A DNA stretch of 64,000 nucleotides from Notolepis coatsorum. Taxonomy: Eukaryota > Chordata > Actinopteri > Aulopiformes > Paralepididae. Both the position numbers and the translations under genes were made by a program. Where the stretch lies: assembly GCA_963971535.1 (NCBI GenBank), contig OZ020589.1, positions 93,189,182 through 93,253,181 on the forward strand. Reading direction: 5' to 3'. The notes under the pieces are model-generated. The model was not told where the DNA came from, did not search any database, and worked only from the letters and a program-made list of their open reading frames with translations. Below, piece after piece: positions 1 through 9,741 of the stretch; the stretch's first letter is position 1; each line of letters starts with the position of its first letter.

Positions 1-840
1 CGTTTAGTAATAATCCATGCATTTATTCCAAACGAATAATTATTCATGTGGCGTTGGTTTTTGCAAACACATACCTCAATTATTTGTTTGTTTGCTTGTT
101 TACAGCCGTCAGGCCGGCGTTTCCTCTGTTTGTAGCCGCGCGTCGGGCCGGCGCTTTTCGTTCCTTTGGACGCGTTTGATCCTCCAATAATCCTTTTTCG
201 TTCCTTCGGATCCCTTTGATCCTCCAATAATCCGTGCTCTTCAATCGCAGCTTGTCATTGACTTGATGTAGTGGCCAAAATCCAAACAGGATTGTCCTAT
301 AACCTATTAGAATATTCCTTTCTTGGCCACTTGTAGGGCTGGGAAGCAGTGTCAGACTCGCAGTCGCAGAACAGAAACCACTGCACATTTTTGTTGCTCT
401 TTTTGCTCTTTTAATGTCTGGCAAGAACAAAATATGAAAACAATATCGTACATAAAAATAAAACAAGAGATCCTAATAATCTCAATAACAAAAAGGTTGC
501 GTCTGCGTTGCGTGTCAATGACAGTATTGCTGCTGCCTGCTGCTCTGCCGTCACACGCCGCACCTGTGGCTTATAGCATTAGCCCCGCCCCATTCACCTG
601 AGCAAAGCGCCCCACTCACTGCAACAGAGAAATGTATTAATACAGGTTCAGAATTAATCAAAACAAATAAGCTTGAATGCGGCTCTTACAGTACATTTTT
701 CGTTCTTCGCAAATTTCGCACCACATACTGTATCAGGCATACAGGTAAGCCTGCATTGTTAGTCGTGGAAGCAAATTAATCTGTCCACACTGAATTAAAC
801 CCTCTATTTTCCTCAGACTTTCCTTTATTTGGATTTATAA
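1..840. other. AT-rich flank, no gene recognised
   Basis: No protein with a recognisable domain is visible on either strand. The longest open frame (minus strand, about 80-466) is low-complexity-like and matches no family I know. The only clear structure is a 40-bp tandem pair at 155-234, listed separately. This is probably old repeat-derived or plain intergenic DNA. Confidence 0.5.
155..234. repeat. Two-copy 40-bp tandem repeat
   Basis: Two adjacent units, 155-194 and 195-234, share the pattern TTTTCGTTCCTT-GGA followed by TTTGATCCTCCAATAATCC. They differ at only a few positions in the middle. This is a simple local duplication and no function is implied. Confidence 0.8.
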
Positions 841-960
841 ATAATAATAATAATTCATTTAATTTATATAGCGCTTCTCAATGATCCGAAGTCGCTGTCC
901 ATGGTTAGCTTACTGGGGGGTCGGAAACTCAAGATTAGCCACTTGCAGACGGCAGGGAGA
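838..960. repeat. Possible interspersed repeat with TTTATATAGCGCTTCTC motif
   Basis: An (AAT)n stretch is followed by a TTTATATAGCGCTTCTC motif and a GTCGCTGTCC-like segment. From general familiarity, this resembles a very common interspersed repeat tail of fish genomes. A related short motif (ATTTATATAGT) occurs near 4410 as a roughly 30-bp stretch present in copy A and absent from copy B. I cannot assign a family. Confidence 0.3.
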
Positions 961-983
961 GGCGCGGGGTGTGACGTACTGTA

Positions 984-1034
984 TATTTTAGTTGATGAAA
1001 TATTTTAGTTGACTAAATATTTTAGTTGATGAAA
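984..1034. repeat. Three 17-bp tandem units
   Basis: Three consecutive units of TATTTTAGTTGATGAAA occur. The middle unit has ACTAAA in place of ATGAAA at its end. This is a simple tandem repeat in AT-rich DNA. Confidence 0.85.
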
Positions 1035-1139
1035 TATTTTTTCATTTCAGTGTCACAGTATGACATCGATCTCCAAAATAAGAAAAAAATTATAATAATT
1101 GTTAAAAAAATAAAAATAAAAAAAATATTCTTTTTGGGC

Positions 1140-1292
1140 CAGAGAGGGGTTATAGGAACAACCACCGCATAGGGTAACGACAAGGTGGTTGATTCCCTGG
1201 TGTGTTGGAGCAGTGGTAACTCCCGGGTTACCCGGTTGAGTGTACCCCTGCACGTTCATGACGTCTGCCAATCATGTCAGCCTTCTCTGCCT
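1140..1292 (+). repeat. Fragment homologous to the DIRS element's 3' region
   Basis: This stretch aligns in the same orientation with 28683-28822, inside the DIRS-type element. Shared blocks include CGCATAGGGTAA, CCCGGTTGAGTGT, CCCCTGCACGTTC and GACGTCTGCCAAT. Similarity stops near 1292 (CAGCCTTC). It is either a broken piece of a related DIRS copy or a smaller repeat also present inside the DIRS element. By eye it has diverged by roughly 20%. Confidence 0.65.
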
Positions 1293-1360
1293 CAACCCCT
1301 CTGGGTGGTTTTTTTTTAATGGAGGCTTGGTCATGTAACATTTACAAAGCTGATTGGTTA

Positions 1361-1403
1361 AAGAGCCGCATGCAGCTCCGGAACCGCAGGTTGCCGACCC
1401 CTG
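1361..1403. mobile_element. hAT-type terminus (right end only)
   Basis: The segment ends in TTGCCGACCCCTG. Its reverse complement starts CAGGGGTCGGCAACC and continues with a GCGGTTCC...GCATGCGGCTCTTT region, typical of hAT terminal inverted repeats. It resembles the termini of the hAT at 23481-29930 (CAGGGGTGGCCAACC). I found no partner end upstream, so this looks like an isolated remnant. It sits directly beside a LINE fragment. Confidence 0.55.
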
Positions 1404-1405
1404 AA

Positions 1406-1800
1406 CTAGGGTTATAGGATAACCTTACGATATGAATGTTTAGATCTCCATTAAGAATGATTCGATCATACCTGGTAATGCAGATCGATATGAGTTCTGA
1501 AAGTTCCTGTATGAAGAGTGGTGAGTACTTTGGTGGTCGATACAATGTCACACACACTACTGGCAGTTCTGTTTTCAATACAATAACAAGGTATTCAAAT
1601 GATGAAAATGTTCCCAGGTCAATATCACTGCACACAAACTGAGTGGAGATGATGGCTGCTATTCCTCCTCCCCTCCCACTCTGTCTGTTTGATTGATAGA
1701 ATAAAAAATTGGAGGGGCAGGTCTCAATCAGTGTTGCTACACCAGTGATGTTGTCTAGCCATGTCTCTACTAAAAACATACAATGTAAATTTTTTGGTAG
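1406..1800 (-). pseudogene. LINE endonuclease (APE) fragment
   Basis: A minus-strand frame encodes part of an apurinic-like endonuclease of a non-LTR retrotransposon. Visible motifs in order are FLVETWLD, SGRGGGIAAI, VTLYRPPKYS and LNGDLNIHI. These correspond to the E-T, GGG, YRPP and GDxN motifs of the CR1/L2/Rex group. The first and last parts of the domain and all of the reverse transcriptase are missing, so this is a dead fragment. It is flanked by a hAT end on the left and an AT-rich repeat on the right. It is not the same sequence as the L2 or Rex1 copies elsewhere in the window. Confidence 0.7.
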
Positions 1801-2300
1801 CACTTTATAATAACACCCTGTTATAATACATTTATAAGGTATTTGTAGATAATGAACTAATCATGAACAAACCATTTATATACATTCATAAATGATTATT
1901 AAATCATTTATAACTATATTTGTATACCATTTACAAAGTATTTATAACGCATTAGTGGATAATGAACTAACCATGAACAAACCATTTATATACATTCATA
2001 AATGATTATTAAATCATTTATAACTATATTTGTATAACATTTACAGATTAGTTCTACATTATTTATAACTCATTATCAACATTGTTTGTACTTGATTTGT
2101 TCATCATTAAATAATGTTGTTTAATGCGTAGTAACACATTTGTAGATGCTTTGAAAAATGGATATGAAAAAACGACTATAGTGTATCTCCATTTATTTTT
2201 CATGTTCAACAAATGATTTGTTAAGACATTCATAAAACATTTATAAATCATTTGCAGATGCTATCGTGGGGGCCAATCTAAAGTGAAGCCTATTCATCAT
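1796..2300. repeat. AT-rich repeat with 110-bp tandem units
   Basis: The segment begins at GGTAGCACTTTATAATAACACC and contains two near-identical units of about 110 bp (from 1848 and from 1958). Each holds GATAATGAACTAA, CATGAACAAACC and CATTTATAACTATATTTG. More diverged TTTATAA-rich sequence follows up to about 2290, where CCAATCTAAAGTGAAGCC resembles an inverted version of the start. The GGTARCACTTTA start and possible inverted end suggest a non-autonomous DNA transposon, but I cannot name the superfamily. Confidence 0.5.
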
Positions 2301-2757
2301 TAACAAGTGTCTAATACAGTTAATTATTTGTTTACTTTTTCATCACATGTTACAAATGTTGTAGGCAGCTTTCGGATACACCCTTCTTTGTGACATCAAA
2401 CAGTGACAGAATTAGGACTAAAGATAAATGCAATTTTATTAACATATAAAATACATGTGCATGACATATAGTGTAACATCGGGGGGCACTAGGACCCAGG
2501 AGTACCCTGGCCAGGTATTGAAGAGTATCTAGAGAGGAAGTCTCACACGAGCGAGACTTGACGTCACGTGTGTTGCCGTCTGTTTGAATGGAAGCACAAG
2601 TTATCCGTGCTGCGTCTATACTTTCGCTTTTAATAAGGTATGAGCAGGTTAAACACCTTTTTTTGTTGGTAAATCTATTCCATCATTTCCGACCTACAAA
2701 CAACTCTTATATGTTGTGTAGACGTTCGTGTAGATGTGGTGGCCGCTAACGTTACAT
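2301..2757. other. No gene or clear repeat recognised
   Basis: This is AT-rich unique-looking sequence with a short GC-richer part around 2480-2600. I see no open frame with domain similarity and no clear terminal repeats. Confidence 0.4.
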
Positions 2758-2873
2758 TTCCTAATGTGTGCTCAGTGATCAGTATGTATGTGATGACGAC
2801 ACGACACACAAGAAGAGTAATAATTATTTGTGTCGTGTCATCATCACTGAGCACACTGAGCACACATTAGGAA
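2758..2873. repeat. Imperfect hairpin (inverted repeat, ~45-bp arms)
   Basis: The left arm is about 2758-2811 and the right arm about 2828-2873. Both carry CCTAATGTGTGCTCAGTG and its complement plus a GACACGACACA-type block, with small internal insertions and a ~16-nt loop. The right arm ends exactly where the 5'-truncated Rex1 sequence begins (CATGTACAATAGAGAG at 2874). Confidence 0.75.
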
Positions 2874-3806
2874 CATGTACAATAGAGAGCATCCTGACTG
2901 GCAATATCACCTCCTGGTTTGGGAATAGCACCGCACAAGACCGTAGCAGACTACAGAGAGTGGCCCGTTCAGCCGAGCGCACAATAGACCTGTCTCAAAC
3001 CCTGCCCCTTTTCTTGATCCTCCAATCACAGCTGTCGCTTACCTCTGACTTCCTCGTACGAGGAAGTCAGAGGTAAGCGACAGCTGTGATTGGAGGATCA
3101 AGAAAAGAGGGCAGGGTTTTGAGACAGGTCCATTGGAGGGGGGCTTCCCAGAACATTTACAACAAGCGGTGCATGGGTAAGGCTAATAGAATTATCAAAG
3201 ACTCCAGCCACCCAAACAACTGCCTCTTTGAACTGCTGCGGTCAGGCAAGCGATACCGGAGTCTCACGGCAAGCACAGAAAGACTCAGAAGAAGCTTCTA
3301 TCCCCAGGCCATCAGGTTGCTCAACGAACAATAACACTATGCAACAACCATCAAATGCACTCACAGCACACACATCCACATGCACACTCACTTTAAACAA
3401 ACAACTCACTGCAGCACCCACTCTACACACTTTAGAACACCTAAACACACTTTATATTTATTGGCAAAGAATTTGCACTACAACCCATACCTTAGTACAC
3501 CTTACTGTAAATTGTACCTAAATTGTACCTCATCCCATTTCTGCTTTGCACTATATAGTAGATTGTATATTAGTATATTGTATAGTATATTGTATGGTAA
3601 CTGCATTGAACATTGTACATATGTACATACTGAACACTTGTGTCTACGTATGTGACTTCTATTTTTTACTTGCTATACTTATTTTATTTTATACTTATCT
3701 TTTTTGTCTAGCACAGTCTCTGGAGCATAACAGAAAGAAGCATTTTGTATAAAAGTATTCTGTACTTCTGACAACTAATAAAGAAACTTGAACTTGAACT
3801 TGAGGT
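2874..3806 (+). mobile_element. Rex1-like LINE, 5'-truncated copy
   Basis: The plus-strand sequence matches the 3' third of the Rex1-like LINE at 43006-45229. It holds the end of the reverse-transcriptase ORF ([20 protein letters not shown], then [20 protein letters not shown] and [13 protein letters not shown], stop at about 3333) and the 3' UTR. The UTR ends in AATAAAGAAACTTGAACTTGAACTTG, that is, a polyadenylation-like signal and the (TTGAAC)n microsatellite tail of this family. A palindromic insertion splits the ORF at 2986-3131. From about 3602 onward the sequence is also present at the start of block B (38.99-39.18 and 40.33-40.36 kb). Confidence 0.85.
2986..3131. mobile_element. Near-perfect palindromic insertion (~144 bp) in Rex1
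   Basis: Arms 2987-3057 and 3058-3130 are reverse complements with only about three differences and no spacer; the centre is TCCTCGTACGAGGA. The outer ends are GACCTGTCTC and GAGACAGGTC. The intact Rex1 copy at 43.7 kb has an uninterrupted GCACAATTGGAGG at this point. The insertion appears to have duplicated about 2 bp (AT). It is best described as a palindromic miniature DNA transposon or a foldback insertion; the superfamily is unknown. Confidence 0.8.
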
Positions 3807-4330
3807 ATTTTCAAAAACCTGGTGATGGAATCGCCGATGAGTAGGATTTCTGGCTGTCCATGGATGCATCCCCCGTTGTAGATGGCCAGGTTTCTATGGT
3901 GAGAAGCCACAGGGGTAGCGTCTGCATTTCCAGATGTAGCAGATTGAGTGGAGGTGTCGGTGGAGGTAGCCGGCTGGTCGGGCAGCAGCGCCGTGTGGAG
4001 GGGCTCATTTACAACAGCATTTCCGTCGATGACACTGGCCGTTGGAATGACCGCACTGGCATGAGCTGCAGAGCACCGCAGGCGAGGACGTTTAATCTCC
4101 GGGGAGTCGGACCCATCACCCGAGCCTGGGGAGTTTGGCGATGCGAGAGCACAAAGGACAAAGAGCTTTCTGCTCCGGGGCGCAGCTCTACTCCCATGGC
4201 CGAGCCGTGAGCTGGAGAGGGCCGTCCTGGCAGCCTTATTGCCATGCTGCCTGTTTCTCCCAGCTGTCTGCTCTGTGGCGCTATGGCCTGGTGAATCCCT
4301 CATCACCCCCCTATCCCCCAAGAGATGTAC
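3807..4330 (-). pseudogene. LINE ORF1-like fragment with SGNH/esterase-like motif (copy A)
   Basis: A minus-strand frame encodes a Ser/Pro/Thr-rich region followed by EILLIGDSITRFLKIP. The GDSI-T-R signature resembles the N-terminal block of the SGNH-hydrolase (esterase) domain found in ORF1 of CR1/L2-group LINEs. The frame is cut off right after this motif by the Rex1 tail at 3806. The same arrangement recurs at 40358-40880. I do not know whether it belonged to the L2 element here or to another LINE. A host origin is unlikely given the context. Confidence 0.5.
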
Positions 4331-4431
4331 CTGGGGAAGAGAGTCAAGAGGACAAGGCAGGGCGGGTAGCAGAACAAAGAGGAGGAGAAGTACGTAGTAA
4401 TAATAATAATGGATTGGATTTATATAGTAGG

Positions 4432-5246
4432 CCCGACCAGAGAGCATGCATCCTCAACAGGCCATCCATGTTCCCATGGTGCACCCCTGCCCGATGCTGG
4501 ACTTGGAACTGGTAGTCCTGGTCAGAGAGGAACCACCTAGTCACCCTGGCATTGGTGTCATTCGCCTTGGCCATCCACTGTAAGGGAGCATGGTCAGTGA
4601 CAAGAGTAAATCTTCTCCCATACAGATAGTACCTTAGTTCATGGATGGCCCACTTGATGGCCAGGGCTTCCTTCTCCACCGCGGCATACAGAGTTTCTGC
4701 CAGGGCCAGCTTCTTGCTGATGAAGAGGATTGGGTGCTCCTCCTTGTCGAAGACCTGAGAGAGAACTGCTCCAACTCCCCTGTCTGATGCATCTGTCTGG
4801 AGGATAAATGGCTGGCTGAAGTCTGGGTTGTACAGGACTGGTTCCGATGTCAAAGCCTGCTTCAAGCTCTGGAATGCTTGGTCGGCCTCGTCTGTCCACT
4901 GCACACACTCTGGCTGGCCCTTCCTGGTCAGGTCAGAAAGGGGAGCCACTACAGAAGAAAAATTAGGCACAAACCTCTGGTAATACCCAGCCAACCCCAA
5001 GAAAGCACATACCTGGGTCTTTGTTGGGGGAATGGGGAAGTTGCGTACAGCCTCAACCTTCTTCTCCTGGGGTTTGATAAGCCCTCTGCCAATCCGGTAG
5101 CCCAGGTACTGTGCTTCTGAAAGGCCCAGGCTACACTTGGCGGGGTTGGCCGTCAGTCCTGCCCAACGGAGGCTCTCCAGGACCCGCTGGACTTTCTCGT
5201 GGTTGTCCACCCAGTCCTCAGAGTTTATGACCACATCGTTGAGGTT
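4432..5246 (-). pseudogene. Ty3/gypsy fossil A: reverse transcriptase end and RNase H (copy A)
   Basis: This is minus-strand pol sequence of a Ty3/gypsy retrotransposon. Recognisable parts in order are the RT thumb/connection (AQYLGYRIGRG, VCAFLGLAGYYQRFVPNFS) and RNase H (FILQTDASDRGVGAVLSQ, AVEKEALAIKWAIHELRYYL, TLVTDHAPLQWM). The remaining pol and protease of the same element lie at 21607-22990, because an L2 LINE later inserted between them. The element is old and broken, with several breaks. No LTR could be assigned to it in the window. The corresponding piece in block B is 40965-41766. Confidence 0.85.
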
Positions 5247-5689
5247 GATTGATTGATTGATTGAAAAGTTTATTAACAGATTGCAAAATGGGTACAGTAC
5301 AGTACAGCTCAATACATACAATTGTTAAGGGGATGCAGACCAGAGAAAGACTTTCGTCTTGTTTACATCAGGGTCCCCCATTTTCAATTCATCATATGAC
5401 ACACACGACATACAGATAGACAGTACTGCTACATCTATACATTTATGACATACCAGATTTGCAAATACAGTACTGTTTGTGATACAAAAAGTGTCCAGAA
5501 AAAGAGTGTATATACATTTGACTTATAAACTGTACATTGGAGGAGGTTGGGTAGGTGGGGTGGGGTTGGGTGGGTGGGGCTGTACGTAGGGGGGGGGGGG
5601 TTGGGTAGGGGGGGGGCGACACTGTACATTGGAATACTGACAAAGCCATACTTGGTCTTTACTGTACAACTGGGTTAGGACATTTGTAG

Positions 5690-6976
5690 GGGCCAGTTTC
5701 GAATTGCAGTCTCCCGTAGGTGTTCTTTGAGAGTGTTTTTTGAAAGTGGGTAGTGATTCACATTCCTTTACAGCTTTGGGTAGGGCGTTCCACATTGATG
5801 TGGCATAATTGCGAAACGTGTTTAGTCCCTTGTTTGAGCCGAATCTGGGTTTAACATGATTTGTGGAGCTTCCTCTGGTGTTGTGATCATGGTATTCACT
5901 GACCTTTGGGAAGTATTTTGACATGTACATGGGTACCTTGGTCGTGTAGTGTATCTTGTAGACCAGGCCCATTGCAAGTTGCTGTACTCTGTCTTCTACT
6001 CTAAGCCATCCTAGGTTGGCAAAGTGGGCAGGGGTGAGGTGGGTTCTAGGAGTCAGGTCAAGCAGTAGTCTGACTAGTTTGTTTTGAGATGTTTGTAATT
6101 TGGTTTTTAGTGCCTTTGAGGTGCTTTGGTACCATGAGGTGCAAGCATAGTCGTAGTACCCTTGAATGAGTGCTCCTGCCAGAGTCTTCAGGGTATTCTT
6201 GTTTACCAGAGAGGAGATCCGGTACAAGAATCGAGTTCGTTGGTTGACTTTTTTTATTACATTGGATGCCATTTTGTCACAGGAAAGATTAGCCTCTAGG
6301 ATGGAACCCAGGTAGGTAATTTCATCTTTCCTTGTGACAATATTGTCACCCACTGTAACTGAGAAGCCGTCGGTCTTGCTGAGTTTGTTATTTGAACCGA
6401 AGAGAATGGACTCTGTTTTGCCCATGTGTAATGATAGTTTGTTGTCGGCGAGCCATATGCAGATTTTGCCTAGTTCCGAGCTGAGGTTTTTTTCAACTTG
6501 TAACTTGTTCTTGTCAGAGACCAGCAGGGCTGAGTCGTCCGCAAACAGGAACAAGTTGTAGTCACAAGCTGACGACATGTCATTTGCATAAATTAGGAAC
6601 AGTAGCGGTCCTAGTATGCTTCCTTGTGGAACACCACAGTTCACTGTGAGGGGGGGGATAGGGTACCGTTTACCTCCACCATCTGTTCTCTCCCCTCCAG
6701 GTAGGATTGTATCCAGTTCACTGATAAACTATCAAAACCAATTGCTTTTAGCTTGTCAATCAGAATGGTGTGATTGACAGTGTCGAAGGCCTTTTGTAGG
6801 TCCAGCATGACCATGCCGCAGTATTTGCCCGCGTCCACCTCTTGCTTGATGTGGTCGTTCAAATAGAGAAGGCATGTGTCAGTGGAGTAGGATGTTCTGA
6901 AGCCAGATTGGAATTCGTAGATTCGATTTTTTTCCGCAAGGTACTTTTCGACCTGTTCGTATACTATTTTTTCCAT
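5690..6976 (-). pseudogene. L2 LINE reverse transcriptase (copy A)
   Basis: RT domain of the L2-type LINE, read on the minus strand. The N-terminal palm (6641-6976) has YEFQSGFRTSYSTDTCLLY and MVMLDLQKAFDTVNHTIL. The catalytic part (from 6644 down) has GVPQGSILGPLLFLIYANDM, then LFADDSALL, the FADD active site. It continues through ITYLGSILE to the C-terminal WNALPKAVKECESLPTF. The two frames overlap at a run of Gs near 6645-6655, where a frameshift separates them, and a further shift lies close to the 3' end. The catalytic residues are intact but the ORF is broken. It continues upstream beyond 7132 into the pieces at 8303-8383 and 18697 onward. Confidence 0.8.
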
Positions 6977-7132
6977 GACTTTCGAGATGGATGTAAGGAT
7001 AGAAACAGGGCGGTAGTTGCCTGGGTCTAATTTGCTGCCCTTTTTGTGCAGGGGTGTTACTCTTGCAATTTTGAAGTCCTTGGGGACGTGTCCCTGTTTT
7101 ATGGAGAGGTTTATTATGTGTGATGACTGGGG

Positions 7133-8302
7133 TTGTAACTGAGGGGTTACAAAACCCTGACTGTATTAAAGATTGTGATAGATTAAACCACTACTACCTA
7201 TTATTATTACTTGCCAGACAGTACAGTTAATTATGGCAGACACTCAATAGACGGCACGGTGACAAAGAGATAACGTTTACAGTATTTTATTATCAATAGC
7301 AAATATACAACTGAGAATTATTTGGTCGCTCTTTTATGGCGAATGATATTAGAATGTCAGAGTATCAAAGTCAGTGGGAATGAATAATTCCTAGGCTAAG
7401 GATACTAGACCGGAACGCTGCATGGCGTGCGATGGCGATATAGGGGGGCAAACGAGGGTATAGCTGGAGACTGGTGATTTCCCCCACGGAGTGGTAAGCT
7501 CCAGAGGATTGAAGAATAGACGGATACTCCGGCTGGTCACTGGAGAAAGGGGGTCTCATACAGATCCGGTCCTTGTAATCCAAGTGCTCGATAGCAGGGT
7601 AATAGCTCTTAATCCAAAGCCCGACGGCAGTGATGATAGCTAGCTAGCTTCGTCCTCGAAGCTAGCCCGATGCAGATATTCAGGGTAGTTAAATCCAAAC
7701 GACAATGGTATTAACGATGCTCTTCTCCACGGTACTACGTTTCCACAAGTCACTATAATCCACCAACAATGGTTCTACAATATCAAGGTCGTATCTAAGG
7801 AGCTACTAGTTATCCGTAACGATACACTGCGGGTAGGTTCCACTGCTCACATGTCCAATAGTTCTGCTGCTAGGTTCACCTCGTGTTCTGATACTAATTA
7901 CGTTAAGTCCACACACACTTGCTAAGGTTCACACTAGTTACTAGGTTCACGCTTCACTCTGCTACTAGACGAACGAACTGCGTTAGATTCACACTACTGC
8001 TGCTGCGCCTTCCACAATATATATACTTAGAGTGCTTTCTAGGGCGCAACCGAATCTCTTGTCCGGAATCAATGCGCTGGCCAAGGGCATGTCTCAACTT
8101 GTCCGAACTCGTCTTTGAACTTGTCTGGGGGTCGCGATTCTTGGCGCCGCCAGTGTCAAGGGCGTTGTCCAATGAGGAAAGCGAATAATGCTATGATTCA
8201 AACGGAGGCTTAAAGGGATATAGCTTATATATATAAATAATATACAAGTTATATAAAATAATAAAACGTATATTCTCAGTGTTAATCTGGCCCTTCACAA
8301 CA
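7133..8302 (-). mobile_element. Solo LTR-like insertion (1.17 kb) in the L2 LINE
   Basis: Sequence absent from block B interrupts the L2 LINE here; B reads straight through at about 45,870. It is flanked by GGGG (7129-7132 and 8303-8306), consistent with a 4-bp target duplication. On the minus strand it starts TGTTGTGAAGG and ends GTTACAA, LTR-like termini. There is no coding capacity. It also contains a TAGCTAGCTAGC stretch and several near-repeats of GGTTCAC. The best explanation is a solo LTR of a retrovirus-like or LTR retroelement. I see no full-length parent in the window. Confidence 0.6.
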
Positions 8303-8383
8303 GGGGTGATGGCGGTTGCTGAGTCTCTGAGGAATTTGGAGGGGATGTTGTCATGGCCAGTGGCCTTGTTCGGTTGGAGAGCG

Positions 8384-9304
8384 TGAAGTGGATTTCCCAA
8401 GCTATTTCTGCTCTGCTCAGAACCGGGTTGCTGGTACTCTGCGTTGTGATTCAATACCTTTAAAGCTCTGGGAATCACTTCTCTTCTTTCAGCGGTGCAG
8501 GCAGAAGGAATTAGGAGGAAAAGGGTTATATTACCGCTGTTTAATCAAAGTTTAAGAGTGTATACAAATTACAATATTTGTTATGACAAAAGAATGCTAT
8601 AGTTGTGATCAAAAACACTGTGCCGTAAGTGATACAACTAGACTAAAGAGAATGATAGTTGATTAGTTGTTGAAAGTCTTTGTTCTGTGCTGATAACAAA
8701 GAGTTGGTTTTTCCCTCCAAAATGTTCCTTTGTTTGGCCGCCTGCTGCCTTGTGGATGAGATGGTAGAGAGGTCTTGTCGTGTCGGTTGGGTTGTTCAGA
8801 GTCCCTCTTCCCCCCATCACACCCCATTATATCCCCAAGGCCCAGTGCCTCGGAGTGATGACCTCATCACATTCTTTCCTCCAATGCCAGGCCGGCTTAG
8901 CTTGCATTTGAAAATAGGGGTTTGGCTTATAGGCCAAACCCCCTTCACATTAACCCAGAGAATATTTTCCCTGTATTTTTACTTAAACACATTACTTGAA
9001 TACTTTGATGAACCTCAAGATATATTGATTACATAAACACAGATAATCATACTTAAACACATTACTTGTACAAATTACAATAATACAGTTTTAGTATGAC
9101 TTCATAATTATTACCACAATGTAAAACACTTTTAATTATATTTTGTGTGTGTGTGTGTGTGTCCTCTGATTGTGTGAATGTGTGTATGTGTGTCTATGTG
9201 TGTGCATGTGTCCTCTGATTGTGTGAATGTGTGTATGTGTGTCTATGTGTGTCTGTGTGTGTGTGTGTGTGTACGTGTGTCTATGTGTGTCTATGTGTCT
9301 GTGT

Positions 9305-9341
<37 letters not shown>

Positions 9342-9741
9342 TAGGTGTGTCTGTCCTTGTGTCCCCCAGGCCGTAAAACAGCTGATAACACTTCATGGTC
9401 GCTTTGACCCTTTTAACCTCATCACCTCATTGTGTTTGCTAGGACTTATCTGAAATCCTTCCTGTCCCACCCTAGGAACCAGATGGTTCTATTGTTATAA
9501 ACATTCTACCTCAGTAAACACACATAAGTTACTACTCAGATTTTAGCTTTTACAGCCGGCTATTTTAAGTGGCCCGGGACACAACCTGTTGGGAGGATTC
9601 TTGTGTTGATTTACTCAGGCAGCTGTTATCCCTAAATATAATACCTTAGTTTGATTGTTGTTCCACTTTGACTGTTTCTTTAAGACTTTTACACCACAGT
9701 TTGATTAGATCTTTGATGATCTATGTTGGGATTTTACCACA
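8384..9741 (-). repeat. 3' LTR of the gag-bearing element
   Basis: LTR of 1,358 bp, starting TGAAGTGG and ending TTTTACCACA on the plus strand (TGTGGT...CTTCA in element orientation). It aligns along its length with 17336-18696. A (TG)n microsatellite at about 9143-9345 accounts for most of the length difference. Confidence 0.9.
9143..9345. repeat. (TG)n compound microsatellite inside the LTR
   Basis: TG/TGTA/TGTC-type repeat with two copies of a TCCTCTGATTGTGTGAATG segment. Its counterpart in the other LTR is 18102-18300. The two tracts differ in repeat number. Confidence 0.9.

Noticed and set aside
3695-4447. A 250-residue host protein on the minus strand
   Set aside because: It is a chance fusion of Rex1 tail, LINE ORF1-like sequence and gypsy A, with the same composite repeated at 40.3-40.9 kb.
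6842-7030. Short plus-strand open frames opposite the L2 reverse transcriptase
   Set aside because: Antisense shadows of the LINE ORF.
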